The notes beneath the pieces are model-generated. The model did not search any database and had not been told where the DNA came from. It worked only from the letters and a program-made list of their open reading frames with translations. From Zhihengliuella salsuginis (GTDB lineage: Bacteria; Actinomycetota; Actinomycetes; Actinomycetales; Micrococcaceae): a stretch of DNA of 64,000 nt. The DNA lies in the NCBI RefSeq assembly GCF_014651715.1, contig NZ_BMXK01000002.1, forward strand, positions 62,001 through 126,000. Reading direction: 5' to 3'. Within the stretch, counting starts at the first letter, position 1. Every line of letters begins with the position of its first letter. The position numbers and the translations under genes are program-made. Shown piece by piece: positions 8,611 through 18,351 of this stretch.

Positions 8611-10116
8611 ATGACAGAAGACTTCAACGAAGCGAGCTTCTCGGACGCCCTGCGGGGCGGTACCGCGGCTGTCGAGATCGTGCGTCGAATCGGTTCCGGG
8701 GCCACCGGGACCGTCTACGAGGTGCGGCGCCCGGGGGAGGAGAGGAGCTGTGCGCTGAAGGTCGCGACGGAATCGCCCGACGGTCTCCAGGTTCGCCGTC
8801 GCGAGGCCGACGCCCTCCAGTCGCTGCGCCACGACCACCTGGTCGAAATGCACGGGTGGGCGTCCTCCGAGCAGGGGCTCGGCCTGTTGATGGAGTACCT
8901 GCCCGACGGGACGGCACAGCAGCTGATAGCGCGGAAAGGGGCTGTCTCGCCGGGCGCGGCTGTGACTCTGGTCGCCCCCATCGCCGCCGCGCTGGCGTAC
9001 CTGCACGAGCAGGGAGCCGCCCATGGTGATGTCACCCCGGGCAACATCCTCTTCACAGCCGAGGGGCGGCCGAAGCTCGGCGAACTCGGATTCTCCGCAT
9101 TGCTCGGGCGGAGCGACCTTCCCACGCGGCACCCCGGCTTCACTGCGCCGGAGGTGCGCGATCCCTCCGCCGACAAGCACGCTGCCGATGAACGCAAGGC
9201 GGACGTCTATGCCCTGGGGGCATTGATGCGGTTCGCGCTGACAGGGGCGGGGCACGATGCCGCATCGGGCCGGCGCGCCCTGCCCAGCCTGCCGGAAGAG
9301 GCGTCGAACCTGCTCGAGCGGGCGCTCGACGTCGACCCGGGGCGTCGCCCGACGGCCGAGGAGTTCTGGATCGGCATCTTCGCTGCGGGGGAGCCGCAGC
9401 CCCTGGATCTGGCCGACTCGCCGAGCAGGACGGCGGCGACCGGGGCGTCCGAACCGGTGCCCGGAGTTCCGGCGCAGCCAGCACAGCGCCGGTCTGCACG
9501 GCGAGCGGCGGTTGGGCGCCCCGGAGCCGACGGGCGCGCCGGGCGCCGCTGGAAGACCGGTGCAGTGGCCGCGGGCGTCGTCGTTCTGGCCGCGGCCTCG
9601 ATCGCGTGGGCGGCCGGCAACGGCGTTCTGACGACGGACACGACCGGCTCAGGAGCTACCGCGGAAAACGGAGGCCGGTCCACCTCGAGCAGCAGTGCGC
9701 CTGCCCCCGAGACGTCGTCGCAGACAGTCCCGGCGGGTGTCGCGGACATCGTCCAGACCCTCGCCGAGCGGAGGAGCGAGGCGCTGACGCAGCTGTCTCC
9801 GGACCTCCTGGCCGACGTCTACGCCTCGGAGGAGGCCGCATCGGCGGATAGGGAGGTCATCGACGCCCTGGTCGCACAAGGCCGCCGCTACGAGGGCCTG
9901 TCCATCACCATGAGCGACGCAGTGGTACTGGCGCAGGACGACGACGGGCAGCGCGTGCGGGTCCTGAGCCGCATCCTGCCCTATTCCGTTGTCGACGAGT
10001 CCGGCGCCCAGGTGGAGACGGTCGCGGAAGCGGAAGAGCAGGACCTGATCCTCCAGCTGCGGAGCACGGCGGACGGGTGGAGGATCGCGTCGCTCGAAGC
10101 CGCCGACGGGCAGTAG
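8611..10116 (+). CDS. Membrane-anchored Ser/Thr kinase-like protein with altered DFG motif
   Basis: A 501-aa Hanks-type kinase fold, then a Pro/Arg-rich linker, one transmembrane helix (about residues 315-335) and an external domain of about 165 aa with no recognised fold. The glycine loop GSGATGTV (28-35), Lys50, helix-C Glu65, catalytic-loop HGD (138-140) with Asn145, and APE (179-181) are present. The Mg-binding DFG is replaced by ELG (158-160), and HRD by HGD, so it may be a weak kinase or a pseudokinase. It lacks PASTA repeats. The ATG at 8611 is preferred because of its -10 box; an in-frame ATG at 8551 would add 20 Pro-rich residues. It is divergent from lipB, and no partner gene is obvious. 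Confidence 0.82.
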   Translation: MTEDFNEASFSDALRGGTAAVEIVRRIGSGATGTVYEVRRPGEERSCALKVATESPDGLQVRRREADALQSLRHDHLVEMHGWASSEQGLGLLMEYLPDGTAQQLIARKGAVSPGAAVTLVAPIAAALAYLHEQGAAHGDVTPGNILFTAEGRPKLGELGFSALLGRSDLPTRHPGFTAPEVRDPSADKHAADERKADVYALGALMRFALTGAGHDAASGRRALPSLPEEASNLLERALDVDPGRRPTAEEFWIGIFAAGEPQPLDLADSPSRTAATGASEPVPGVPAQPAQRRSARRAAVGRPGADGRAGRRWKTGAVAAGVVVLAAASIAWAAGNGVLTTDTTGSGATAENGGRSTSSSSAPAPETSSQTVPAGVADIVQTLAERRSEALTQLSPDLLADVYASEEAASADREVIDALVAQGRRYEGLSITMSDAVVLAQDDDGQRVRVLSRILPYSVVDESGAQVETVAEAEEQDLILQLRSTADGWRIASLEAADGQ

Positions 10117-10129
10117 CCTCCAACGAGAA

Positions 10130-10155
10130 GTGGCCGCCCCCGAAGGGACGGCCAC
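10130..10155 (-). terminator. Probable terminator after the small membrane protein gene
   Basis: The stem 10130-10140 / 10145-10155 pairs with one G-U on the minus strand. The T-tract is short (TTCTC). Confidence 0.45.
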
Positions 10156-10191
10156 GCCATGATCCGGCGTCGTACTCCGGACGATGCGGAA

Positions 10192-10542
10192 TCAGGACCA
10201 GAAGACGGCCAGAGCGACGTTGACGAGGGAGAATCCGCCCACGGTGTGGGCGATGCCCTTCGGGACGTCCTCGCCCTTCTTCATCTTCTTGCGGCCGATG
10301 ATCGCGGCGACGAGCACGGCGATCAGCAGGATGAGCTTCACGCCGATCTTGGCGTGGTTCACGGGGTCGGTGCCCATCTCCGCGAGCACGGTCAGCGCGA
10401 GGCCGGTCGCCAGCTGGACCCAGGCGCCGATGAACTGCCAGGTGCCGACGGTCGGCGTCTTGAAGGCCGCCAGCCAGCCGCCGACGAGCGCGGCGGCACC
10501 GAGGATGTGGAAGAAGACCAGGAGAGTGTGCAGGAAGTCCAT
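10192..10542 (-). CDS. Small four-helix integral membrane protein
   Basis: A 116-aa protein with four hydrophobic segments (about residues 4-26, 36-52, 64-86 and 98-115) and a short basic loop (GRKKMKKGED) between helices 3 and 4. Short proteins of this layout are common in actinobacteria and are usually labelled integral membrane protein or CopD-like; no catalytic motif is visible and I do not assign a function. TAGACT lies 6 nt before the ATG, so the gene has its own leaderless promoter. It lies between the convergent kinase-like gene and the co-oriented sucB, separated by terminator hairpins on both sides. Confidence 0.75.
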   Translation of the reverse strand: MDFLHTLLVFFHILGAAALVGGWLAAFKTPTVGTWQFIGAWVQLATGLALTVLAEMGTDPVNHAKIGVKLILLIAVLVAAIIGRKKMKKGEDVPKGIAHTVGGFSLVNVALAVFWS

Positions 10543-10548
10543 GCACCC

Positions 10549-10554
10549 AGTCTA
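10549..10554 (-). promoter_or_regulatory. -10 box TAGACT, leaderless start of the small membrane protein gene
   Basis: On the minus strand TAGACT ends 6 nt before the ATG at 10542. Confidence 0.6.
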
Positions 10555-10629
10555 AGGTACTTCGACGCTGTGTCGAAAAGCGGGGGGAGCCGCGGATCGG
10601 CAATCGTGGGACGGGCATGGAAGCAGAAA

Positions 10630-10671
10630 CGCCGGTGGGCGGCCACTCGCAGGAGTGGCCGCCCACCGGCG
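10630..10671 (-). terminator. Terminator after sucB
   Basis: A perfect 19-bp stem with a 4-nt loop (GCAG on the plus strand) is followed on the minus strand by TTTCTGCTT. Confidence 0.8.
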
Positions 10672-10696
10672 CTTGCGGATCCAGGCGCGCGGGCCT

Positions 10697-12478
10697 CTAG
10701 AGGCCGAGCTCGCCTTCGAACGCGCCACCTTCGAGTCGCGCCTTGAGCGTCTGCAGGAAGCGTCCCGCATCTGCGCCGTCCACGAGTCGGTGATCGTAGG
10801 TCAGCGACAGGTACATCATCTGGCGGATGGCGATCGTGTCCTCGCCGTCCGTGGTGACGACGACGGGGCGCTTGACGATCGCGCCCGTGCCGAGGATGGC
10901 GACCTGCGGCTGGTTGATGATCGGGGTGTCGAACAGTGCGCCGACGGATCCGATGTTCGTGATCGAGAACGTGCCGCCCGAAAGCTCGTCCGGTCCGATC
11001 TTGCCGTCGCGGGTGCGTGCCGCGACGTCGGCGATCTTGCCGGCCAGTCCGGCCATGTTGAGGTCGCCGGCATCCTGGATGACCGGGACGAGGAGGCCCT
11101 TGTCGGTATCGACGGCGACGGCCAGGTGCTCAGCACCGTGGTAGGTGATCTCCTGCTTCTCCTCGTCGTACTCGGCGTTGAGCTTCGGGTGCTGCTTGAG
11201 AGCCTCGGTGACGGCCTTCCCGATGAACGGAAGGTAGGTCAGGTTCGTGCCGTTGACGGCCTTGAAGTTGGCCTTGGCCGCCGTCCGCAGTTTCGCGATC
11301 CGGGTCATGTCGACTTCCTGAACCTGCGTCAGCTGGGTCGAGACGTCGAGCGATTCGCGCATGCGGCGGGCGATGACCTGGCGGATGCGCGGTGCCTTCG
11401 CCGTCGTGCCGCGAAGCGAGGAGACCTCGACCTTCGGCGCGGCCGGAGCGCTGGCCGCCGGTGCAGCTGCGGCGGGAGCCGCAGCCGGCTCAGCGGACTT
11501 CTTGGAGGTGATGGCCTCCTCGACATCCTGCTTGCGGATGCGGCCGCCGACGCCGGTGCCCTTGACCGAGCTCAGGTCGATGTCGTTCTTGTTGGCCAGC
11601 CGGCGGACCAGCGGCGTCACGTAACCGTCGTTGGACGAATCCGATGCAGCGGGAGTCGCGGCAGCAGCCGGAGATTCCGCCTTCGGAGCCGGAGCGGCTT
11701 CCTTGGGGGCTTCTTCCTTCGGGGCCTCCTTCTTCGGCTCCTCTTCCTTCGGAGCCGGAGCGGCTTCCTTCGGCTCCTCTTCCTTCTCGGACTCGGCGGG
11801 CTTCGGCGCCTCCGGCTCGGAGGACGCGGCCGGCGCCGAGCCCGAACCGATCAGGGCGAGAACCGCACCGACCTCGGCCGTGTCGTCTTCGCCGACGCGG
11901 GTCTCGAGCAGCGTGCCGGCCACCGGGGACGGGATCTCGGTGTCGACCTTGTCGGTCGAGACCTCGAGCAGAGGCTCGTCGACGGCGACTTCGTCGCCGA
12001 CTTCCTTGAGCCAGCGGGTGACGGTGCCCTCGGTCACGGATTCGCCCAGCGCGGGCAGCGTGACCTCGGTGGCATCGCCCGATCCGGCCGGAGCGGATTC
12101 CTCGGCGGGTGCCTCCTCGGCGGGGGCCTCTTCAGTCGAAGCAGCGGGTTCCTCGGCGGGAGCCTCCTCGGACGGCGTTTCCTCGGCGGGCGACTCCTCT
12201 TCGGCGGCCGGGGCCTCCGACTCGTCGGAGTTGGCGCCGGAACCGTCGCCGATGCGCACGAGCGGCGCGCCGACCTCGGCCTCGTCGTCTTCGCCGACGA
12301 GGATCTCTTCGATGACGCCGGCAACAGGCGACGGGATCTCGGTATCGACCTTGTCGGTCGACACCTCCACCAGCGGCTCGTCGACCTCTACACGGTCGCC
12401 GACGGCCTTCAGCCAGCGGGTAACGGTACCTTCGGTGACACTCTCACCGAGGGCGGGCAAGTTCACGGTTTCAGACAT
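10697..12478 (-). CDS. sucB: Dihydrolipoamide acyltransferase (E2) with two lipoyl domains
   Basis: A 593-aa core subunit of a 2-oxo acid dehydrogenase complex. Two lipoyl domains, nearly identical around [10 protein letters not shown] with lipoyl-lysines at Lys43 and Lys176, are separated by Glu/Ala/Pro-rich flexible linkers. A peripheral-subunit-binding domain follows (about 298-335), then the catalytic domain with DHRLVDG near the C-terminus. Annotation usually says succinyltransferase (SucB). In actinobacteria the equivalent protein (DlaT/AceF) serves pyruvate dehydrogenase and often both complexes, so the substrate stays open. AGGAGG precedes the ATG by about 12 nt. It lies downstream of lpdA (E3) on the same strand, probably one operon. 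Confidence 0.93.
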   Translation of the reverse strand: MSETVNLPALGESVTEGTVTRWLKAVGDRVEVDEPLVEVSTDKVDTEIPSPVAGVIEEILVGEDDEAEVGAPLVRIGDGSGANSDESEAPAAEEESPAEETPSEEAPAEEPAASTEEAPAEEAPAEESAPAGSGDATEVTLPALGESVTEGTVTRWLKEVGDEVAVDEPLLEVSTDKVDTEIPSPVAGTLLETRVGEDDTAEVGAVLALIGSGSAPAASSEPEAPKPAESEKEEEPKEAAPAPKEEEPKKEAPKEEAPKEAAPAPKAESPAAAATPAASDSSNDGYVTPLVRRLANKNDIDLSSVKGTGVGGRIRKQDVEEAITSKKSAEPAAAPAAAAPAASAPAAPKVEVSSLRGTTAKAPRIRQVIARRMRESLDVSTQLTQVQEVDMTRIAKLRTAAKANFKAVNGTNLTYLPFIGKAVTEALKQHPKLNAEYDEEKQEITYHGAEHLAVAVDTDKGLLVPVIQDAGDLNMAGLAGKIADVAARTRDGKIGPDELSGGTFSITNIGSVGALFDTPIINQPQVAILGTGAIVKRPVVVTTDGEDTIAIRQMMYLSLTYDHRLVDGADAGRFLQTLKARLEGGAFEGELGL

Positions 12479-12648
12479 TTCGTCCCCGTCCTCCTATGGA
12501 CTTGAATCTAGATCACGGCCGACGGCGCGGTGGGAGCGGCCTCAAACGACTATTTGCGAGCTTAGTGCACCTGACGGCCGGGGCGCCGCCTGCGATCGTC
12601 GAGATGACGGGAGCAGGCGACGCGCCGCCGCGGTGCGCTCCACGGCTG

Positions 12649-14028
12649 TCAGCCGTGCAGCGGCTTGCCGGCCAGAGCCAGGGCTGCTTCGCCGATCGAC
12701 TCGTTCTGGGTCGGGTGCGCGTGGATCAACGGGGCGAGATCCTCCGGGTAGGCCTCCCAGTTCACGATCAGCTGCGATTCGCCGATCTGCTCGCCGATGC
12801 GGCCGCCGATGCCGTGGACGCCGACGATGGGGCCGTCCTTGACGCGGACGAGCTTGATGATCCCGCTCGTGCCGAGGATGGAGGACTTGCCGTTGCCGGC
12901 CAGGTTGTACTCCTGCGTCTCGATGGCGTCCTTGCCGAACTTCTCGGCCGCCTTCGGCTCCGAGTAGCCCACCGACATGATCTCCGGTTCGCAGAAGGTG
13001 ACCTTCGGGATGTTGACGTCCTCGACGACGACCGGGTTGAGGCCGGCGATCTCCTCGGCGACGAAGATGCCGTGCTGGTAGCCGCGGTGCGCGAGCTGCA
13101 CGCCCGGGACGATGTCGCCGATGGCGTAGATGTTGCCGACGCCCGTGTGCAGCCGCTCGTTCGCGGTCACGAAGCCACGGTCCATGGGGACGCCCTGCTC
13201 CTCGTAACCGAGCCCCTCGGTGACGGGTCCGCGGCCCACGGCGACGAGCACGATGTCGGCCTCGAACGTCTTGCCGTCGGACAGCGTGACCTTCGCGGCG
13301 TCGTCGTTCTGCTCGACCTTCTCGAAGAAGGTGCCGGTGTTGAACTTGATGCCGCGCTTCTTGAAGGCGCGTTCCAGGTTCTTGATGATGGAGGGGTCCT
13401 CGTTCGGGACCAGGCTCGGCAGGCCCTCGACGATGGTGACGTCGACGCCGAAGGACTTCCAGACGGACGCGAATTCCACGCCGATGACGCCGCCGCCGAG
13501 GACGATGGCGGACTTGGGCAGCGACTCCATGTTGAGCGCCTCGGTCGAGGTCAGGATGCGACCGCCGATCTCGATGCCCATCGTCTTGGCCGTGGAGCCG
13601 GAGGCGAGGACGATGTTCTTGCCCTTGTAGGGGACACCATCGACGTCGATGGTGTCCTGGCCGACCAGACGGCCGGAGCCCTCGATGACCGTGACCTTCT
13701 TCATCTTCAAGAGACCGGTGAGGCCCTTGAACTTGCCGGCGACGACGCCGTCCTTGTACTCGCGGACCTTGGCCATGTCGATCGACTCGAGTGCCGTGTT
13801 GATGCCGTACTTGGCGCCCTCGCGTGCGTTCTCCGCCAGCTCAGCGGAGTGCAGGTAGGCCTTGGTGGGAATGCAGCCGGTGTGCAGGCACGTGCCGCCC
13901 ACCTTTGCCTTTTCGATCAGTCCGACGGACAGGTCGAGCTGTACGGCGCGCAGTGCAGCCGAATAGCCGGCGCTGCCGCCGCCGAGGATCAGGACGTCAA
14001 ACTCTTGCGCTGTTGCCGTGTCGGCCAC
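12649..14028 (-). CDS. lpdA: Dihydrolipoyl dehydrogenase (E3)
   Basis: A 459-aa FAD flavoprotein that reoxidises dihydrolipoyl groups with NAD+. The FAD-binding GGGSAG is at 16-21, the redox disulfide at Cys47/Cys52 (GGTCLHTGCIPTK), and the partner-subunit His438/Glu443 pair in HPTQNE near the C-terminus. The start is GTG 14028, with GGGAG about 9 nt upstream. A small hairpin (12641-12657) covers the stop codon. The E2 gene starts 170 nt downstream with its own strong ribosome-binding site, so E3-E2 co-expression is likely. Confidence 0.95.
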   Translation of the reverse strand: MADTATAQEFDVLILGGGSAGYSAALRAVQLDLSVGLIEKAKVGGTCLHTGCIPTKAYLHSAELAENAREGAKYGINTALESIDMAKVREYKDGVVAGKFKGLTGLLKMKKVTVIEGSGRLVGQDTIDVDGVPYKGKNIVLASGSTAKTMGIEIGGRILTSTEALNMESLPKSAIVLGGGVIGVEFASVWKSFGVDVTIVEGLPSLVPNEDPSIIKNLERAFKKRGIKFNTGTFFEKVEQNDDAAKVTLSDGKTFEADIVLVAVGRGPVTEGLGYEEQGVPMDRGFVTANERLHTGVGNIYAIGDIVPGVQLAHRGYQHGIFVAEEIAGLNPVVVEDVNIPKVTFCEPEIMSVGYSEPKAAEKFGKDAIETQEYNLAGNGKSSILGTSGIIKLVRVKDGPIVGVHGIGGRIGEQIGESQLIVNWEAYPEDLAPLIHAHPTQNESIGEAALALAGKPLHG

Positions 14029-14320
14029 TTGAACGCTCCCTCGCGATGTGATGGGCTCCCGAGGATTCGGGAATTGCTATGGGGAAACCGGCAGTGACGG
14101 TCGTCGCCACCAGTTCATTGCGGTGTTCTGTCATGAAGTACCTTAGCCGGAATACACCCTTGCTGGCATACGGCCAGGACACAAGAGAAGCCCATCACGT
14201 CGTAAAAGAATGCGCAGTGACGGGCTTCTCGTGCGGATTCACCTCGTGTTGTGAGATGCGGCGCGCCCGCGTGTGATCCAGCCGCCGTCGTCGGCGTCCG
14301 GAGTCGGACGTCCGCGCAGG
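14029..14320 (-). promoter_or_regulatory. Intergenic region with candidate lpdA promoter
   Basis: No convincing gene is present. On the minus strand TAAGGT (about 14142-14147) could be a -10 box for lpdA-sucB. An imperfect 14-bp hairpin (14185-14198 with 14217-14230) may be a weak terminator for pepA. Confidence 0.35.
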
Positions 14321-15841
14321 TCAGTCTGCGAGGGACTCCGCGTAGCCGACCAGAGTGCGGACCATGGTGCCGGTGCCGTTCTTCGGCGTGTACCCGAAGG
14401 CGCTCGAGTCGTTGAACGAGGGTCCGGCGATATCGATGTGCGCCCAGGGGATCCTCCGGCCGTCGACCTCGCCGACGAACTCCTGCAGGAACACCGCGGC
14501 GGTCATCATCCCTCCGAAACGCTCGCCGATGTTGGCGAGATCGGCGACCTCGGAGGCGATCGAAGGCCGGAGCTCCTCGGGCAGCGGCATCGGCCAGGCG
14601 GCCTCGCCCGCGGCGTCGGCCGCGTCCTTGAGCGCGTCGCGGACCTCGGCGTCGCCCATGAGGCCGGTCGTCCGGCGGCCGAGGGCGACCATCTGGGCGC
14701 CGGTCAGGGTGGCGATGTCCAGGACGACGTCGGGCTTCTCCAGGCTGGCGGCGGCGAGACCGTCGCCCATGACCATGCGGCCCTCGGCATCGGTGTTGAG
14801 GATCTCGACGGTCTTGCCGTTGAACATGGTGACGACGTCGCCGGGGCGGGTCGCGGAGCCGGAGGGCATGTTCTCCGCCAGGCACAGCCAGACCGTGACC
14901 TTCACCGGCAGTCCCAGCTCGGCGACGGCGAGGACCGTCTGGAGGGCCGTCGCCGCACCGGCCATGTCCGATTTCATGTGGTGCATGTTGGAGGCGGGCT
15001 TGATCGAGATGCCGCCGGTGTCGAAGGTGATGCCCTTGCCGACGATGGCCAGATGCTTCTTCGGCTTGGACGGCGAGTACTCCACCTTGACCAGACGCGG
15101 GGGGCGTTCGGAGCCGCGCCCGACGCCCATGATGCCGCCGTAGCCGTCCTTCTCGAGGCGCTTCTCGTCGAGCACGGTGACCTTCAGGCGGTGGGCCTTC
15201 GCGCCGTCGTAGGCGGCCTGGGCGAACGTCTCCGGGTAGAGGATGTTCGACGACGTGTTGACGAGGTCGCGCACTGCGCGCACCGCCCGTCCCACGACGG
15301 CAGCCCGCTTGAAGGCGGCGGGGAGCGCCGCGTCGACGGCTGCGTCCGTGGCGACGATGCCCTCGGCCAGCACCGTCTCGTCGGATTTCGACGAGCGCAG
15401 CGATTCGAAACGGTAGGCACCGAGCGCGATGCCCTCGGCCACCGCCGCCGCCGCGGCGACATCCGCTGCCGGAAGCGCGAACAGGATCTTCTCGAGACCC
15501 GTCACCTGGCGGGCGACGGTGCCCGCCGCGCGGCGCACGGTCTCGGTGTCGACCGAGCCGTCGGCGACCTTGCCGAGGCCCACGGCGATGACGACGTCGG
15601 CCTTCGTGCCCTCACCGGCGGGCAGGCGCACGATCTCATCGGATTTGCCCGTTGCCCCGGCGAGGCGCAGTGCGCGCTCGAGCTCAGCGGTCTCCGCCTT
15701 CGACAGCGGCGACGCGACGAGGTGCGGCGCATCCTTGGCCGGGTCCTCGGCGGCGGCCACGCCCACCACGAGGGCGTCGGCGGCGAGACGTTTGATGTCG
15801 GTTGAAACGGCCGTTAGTTTCAGGTCGCTGCTAGTGATCAC
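14321..15841 (-). CDS. pepA: Leucyl aminopeptidase (M17)
   Basis: A 506-aa cytosolic di-zinc aminopeptidase. The metal- and substrate-binding elements KGITFDTGG (about residue 268), KSDMAGA and the family signature NTDAEGR (about 347) are intact, and the length is typical. The GTG at 15841 is chosen because AAGGA lies about 11 nt upstream and the homologous N-terminus begins here. In-frame ATG codons further upstream would add an atypical Arg/Pro-rich extension running into the promoter of the divergent PAC2 gene. A pepA-like gene in this position next to the E2 gene is conserved in actinobacteria. Confidence 0.93.
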   Translation of the reverse strand: MITSSDLKLTAVSTDIKRLAADALVVGVAAAEDPAKDAPHLVASPLSKAETAELERALRLAGATGKSDEIVRLPAGEGTKADVVIAVGLGKVADGSVDTETVRRAAGTVARQVTGLEKILFALPAADVAAAAAVAEGIALGAYRFESLRSSKSDETVLAEGIVATDAAVDAALPAAFKRAAVVGRAVRAVRDLVNTSSNILYPETFAQAAYDGAKAHRLKVTVLDEKRLEKDGYGGIMGVGRGSERPPRLVKVEYSPSKPKKHLAIVGKGITFDTGGISIKPASNMHHMKSDMAGAATALQTVLAVAELGLPVKVTVWLCLAENMPSGSATRPGDVVTMFNGKTVEILNTDAEGRMVMGDGLAAASLEKPDVVLDIATLTGAQMVALGRRTTGLMGDAEVRDALKDAADAAGEAAWPMPLPEELRPSIASEVADLANIGERFGGMMTAAVFLQEFVGEVDGRRIPWAHIDIAGPSFNDSSAFGYTPKNGTGTMVRTLVGYAESLAD

Positions 15842-16113
15842 GAAAGCTGAAATCCTTAATGCCCAGCGCGGGCCCATCCGCTGCTGAACGCTCATCGGAC
15901 CGCTGCTGGGAGGCGGCCCGAAACTATTTAATGGGTCCTTTGCATCGTAACGCCTGCCACACCGGAGATGGTGCGATCCCGCTAAACTTGGCGGGTTGAT
16001 TCGCCGCTGGGCGAAATCGGGGCCGCCCGCCCCGGGGAACAAATGCCGTCGCCGGACGGTTGACGTATGCGGGCTCCACCGGAGACCCGCTGAGTGCTGC
16101 GAGAGGAGAACAC

Positions 16114-17031
16114 GTGCTGGATCCACTGTCGCTGGTCCGTCTGAACGACGAGGTGGCCGACGACGTCTCACTGCAGGGACGGGACCTGATCATCGCTCTG
16201 GACGGCCATGCCGACGCCGGACACGTGATGCGACAGGTCCGCGGTGTCCTCCTCGAAGAGCTGGATGCCGAACTCGTGGCGTCCTTCGACGCCGACCAGC
16301 TCATCAACTACCGCGAGCGCCGGCCGCAGATCACCTTCCTCGGGGACCACTTCACCGCCTACCAGCGGCCGCGGATCGAGCTCTACGCGCTGACCGACGG
16401 ACTGGGCACGCCCTTCCTCATGCTGACCGGACCCGAACCCGACTTCCAGTGGGACAGGTTCGCCGCCGCCGTCGTCCGCTTGGCGACAGCCCTGAACGTC
16501 CGTCTGGTCGCCTCCTTCACCGGCGTGCCGATGCCTGTGCCGCACACCCGGCAGCTCGGCGTCACGGTCTACGGGAACCGCCCCGATCTGGCCGAGGGGG
16601 TGACGACCTGGAACCCGACCGCGGAGGTACCCGCGTCGGCGGCCCACCTGATTGAGCTCGAGCTCGCGCAGCGGGGGCGCGATGTTGTCGGCTTCACGCT
16701 CCACGTGCCGCACTACCTCGGCGACGCGGAGTACCCGCAGGTGGCCGTGGCCGCACTCGAGCACCTGGGTGCCGCCATGGGGCTCGGCCTGCCGACGGAC
16801 CGCCTGCGGGAGGCCGGGCGCAACGTCGAGGAGCAGATCGAGTCGCAGGTCGCCGGTTCGCCGGAGATCCAGCGGATGGTCTCGAAATTCGAGGAGCGCT
16901 TCGACGAGCACGTTCCGCAGCAGCAGCGCCGTTCGCTGCTGCTGGGGGCGGGGGAGCCGATGCCCGATGCCGAGGACCTCGCCGAGGCTGCCGAAGCCTA
17001 TCTGTCGGGCCGGCGCGCCGAAGACGGCTGA
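16114..17031 (+). CDS. PAC2 (proteasome assembly chaperone-like) family protein
   Basis: A 305-aa cytosolic protein of the PAC2 family, related in fold to archaeal and eukaryotic proteasome assembly chaperones. Its bacterial role is not settled. The central segment with TGPEPDFQW and the SFTGVPMPVPHTR loop is characteristic, and the C-terminal third is helical and acidic. The GTG at 16114 is chosen because AGAGGAGA stands immediately upstream, while the in-frame ATG at 16060 has no ribosome-binding site. A TAAACT box near 15983 is a plausible promoter. It is divergent from pepA; the DUF4192 gene follows 114 nt later. Confidence 0.87.
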   Translation: MLDPLSLVRLNDEVADDVSLQGRDLIIALDGHADAGHVMRQVRGVLLEELDAELVASFDADQLINYRERRPQITFLGDHFTAYQRPRIELYALTDGLGTPFLMLTGPEPDFQWDRFAAAVVRLATALNVRLVASFTGVPMPVPHTRQLGVTVYGNRPDLAEGVTTWNPTAEVPASAAHLIELELAQRGRDVVGFTLHVPHYLGDAEYPQVAVAALEHLGAAMGLGLPTDRLREAGRNVEEQIESQVAGSPEIQRMVSKFEERFDEHVPQQQRRSLLLGAGEPMPDAEDLAEAAEAYLSGRRAEDG

Positions 17032-17145
17032 GGTCGACGGCGGGTGGCCGCGACTGTCCGTCCACAGCAGCGGAGGCAGGCTACGGTATCCACAATCCCT
17101 CGCCGGGGCCTGAGCAGCCGCTGACCGGCCCGGCAGGGTGTGGGT

Positions 17146-18351
17146 ATGACGAACCCACAAGCATCCCCTGACCCCGCCGTCGACTGCCTGTCCGTGTCCG
17201 ATTCGGCCAATGTGCTAGCCCTGGTTCCGCACCTGCTCGGCTTCGAGCCCGAGCGTTCGCTGGCGCTGCTGCTGCTCTCGGACAAGCGCCTCGTGGCGAC
17301 CCTCCGCGTGGATCTGCCGCGTCCGCAGGCCGACGGGACCACAGCGGAGTCCGACGATCTCGAGATCTCGGCCCGGGTCGGCCGTCTCGTCGATCCGCTC
17401 GACGACGTCGATTCCGTACTCCTCGTGGCCTACGGCGACCGTCCGACCGGCGGGCCCGACCTCCCCTACGCCCGCCTGCTTGATCACCTCGGCATCACGC
17501 TGGCGCTGGAGGGTGTGGGGATCGTCGGCGCCTGGTACGTCGGGGGCGGACGCTGGATCCACTACGGATGTCAGAGGCCCGAGTGCTGCCCTGCGGACGG
17601 GAATCCGGTCGACGGGCTGGAAGCGACCGAGGCCAACGCGGAGATGACGTTTCGCGGGAGCGCGCCCAAGGCCGGCGTCTGGGATGGGACCAACAACGAG
17701 GTCTGGCCGGACGCGGCGCGGGTCAGGGAGATCGTCGCCGGCTGCCTCGGAGGCGAGCTCCCGCACGCGACCCTGCGGCAACTTCTCGGACGCTGGGAGC
17801 TCCTGCTCTCGATGCCGGCCGAGGCTGCCGTCTCGGCGCTCCGGCAGGACGCGGTGCTCACGGGCGCGGTCGTGGCCGGGCTGCACCGGTATCAATCGCG
17901 GAACATGCTCCTGGCGATGGCCGCAGGCGTCAGCGCCTACGCCGATATTCCGCGGGAGGATGGCGACCTCGGATACGATCCGGACGACTTCGAGCAGCTC
18001 ATGGAGGATTCTCACCGGCTGGCGCAGCGGTCAGTCGACTTCATCGTCGGGGACGCCGAGGTCGCGCCCGACTGGCACCGGCTGGACCGGCTGTGGAACC
18101 TCGCCTATGAGCTGATTCCCGCGACGGACGGACGCGACCGCTCGTCGCTGCTCACGATGATGGCGTGGATGGAGTGGGCCCGCGGCCGGAGCACCGCCGC
18201 GCAGGCACTGCTCGAGCGCAGTGGGGGACTGGAGCGGCAGGACGATCTCGCGCTGATCGCCACGACCATGATGAACCGGGGCGAATTCGCCTCGTGGGTC
18301 CAGGACCGGGGCCGCGCCTGGCGCCCTCTGGAACATCGACGGGCGGCCTAG
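17146..18351 (+). CDS. DUF4192 family protein
   Basis: A 401-aa protein whose N-terminal ALVPHLLGFEPERSLALLLL-type segment is the hallmark of DUF4192, an actinobacterial family without known function. The rest is alternating helix and strand with no membrane segment or signal peptide, and the C-terminal half looks like helical repeats. The ATG at 17146 has AGGGTG upstream; a GTG two codons earlier (17140) is also possible. It lies between PAC2 and sigA on the same strand but about 300 bp before sigA, so it is probably transcribed separately from sigA. Confidence 0.86.
   Translation: MTNPQASPDPAVDCLSVSDSANVLALVPHLLGFEPERSLALLLLSDKRLVATLRVDLPRPQADGTTAESDDLEISARVGRLVDPLDDVDSVLLVAYGDRPTGGPDLPYARLLDHLGITLALEGVGIVGAWYVGGGRWIHYGCQRPECCPADGNPVDGLEATEANAEMTFRGSAPKAGVWDGTNNEVWPDAARVREIVAGCLGGELPHATLRQLLGRWELLLSMPAEAAVSALRQDAVLTGAVVAGLHRYQSRNMLLAMAAGVSAYADIPREDGDLGYDPDDFEQLMEDSHRLAQRSVDFIVGDAEVAPDWHRLDRLWNLAYELIPATDGRDRSSLLTMMAWMEWARGRSTAAQALLERSGGLERQDDLALIATTMMNRGEFASWVQDRGRAWRPLEHRRAA

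Noticed and set aside
13997-14182. A 61-codon minus-strand frame upstream of lpdA.
   Set aside because: It has no ribosome-binding site and an unconvincing composition, and it overlaps the lpdA start; more likely leader or promoter sequence.
15842-16171. An N-terminal extension of pepA starting at an upstream minus-strand codon.
   Set aside because: The extra 110 residues are Arg/Pro/Ser-rich and run into the divergent PAC2 gene; GTG 15841 has an AAGGA site and the family N-terminus.
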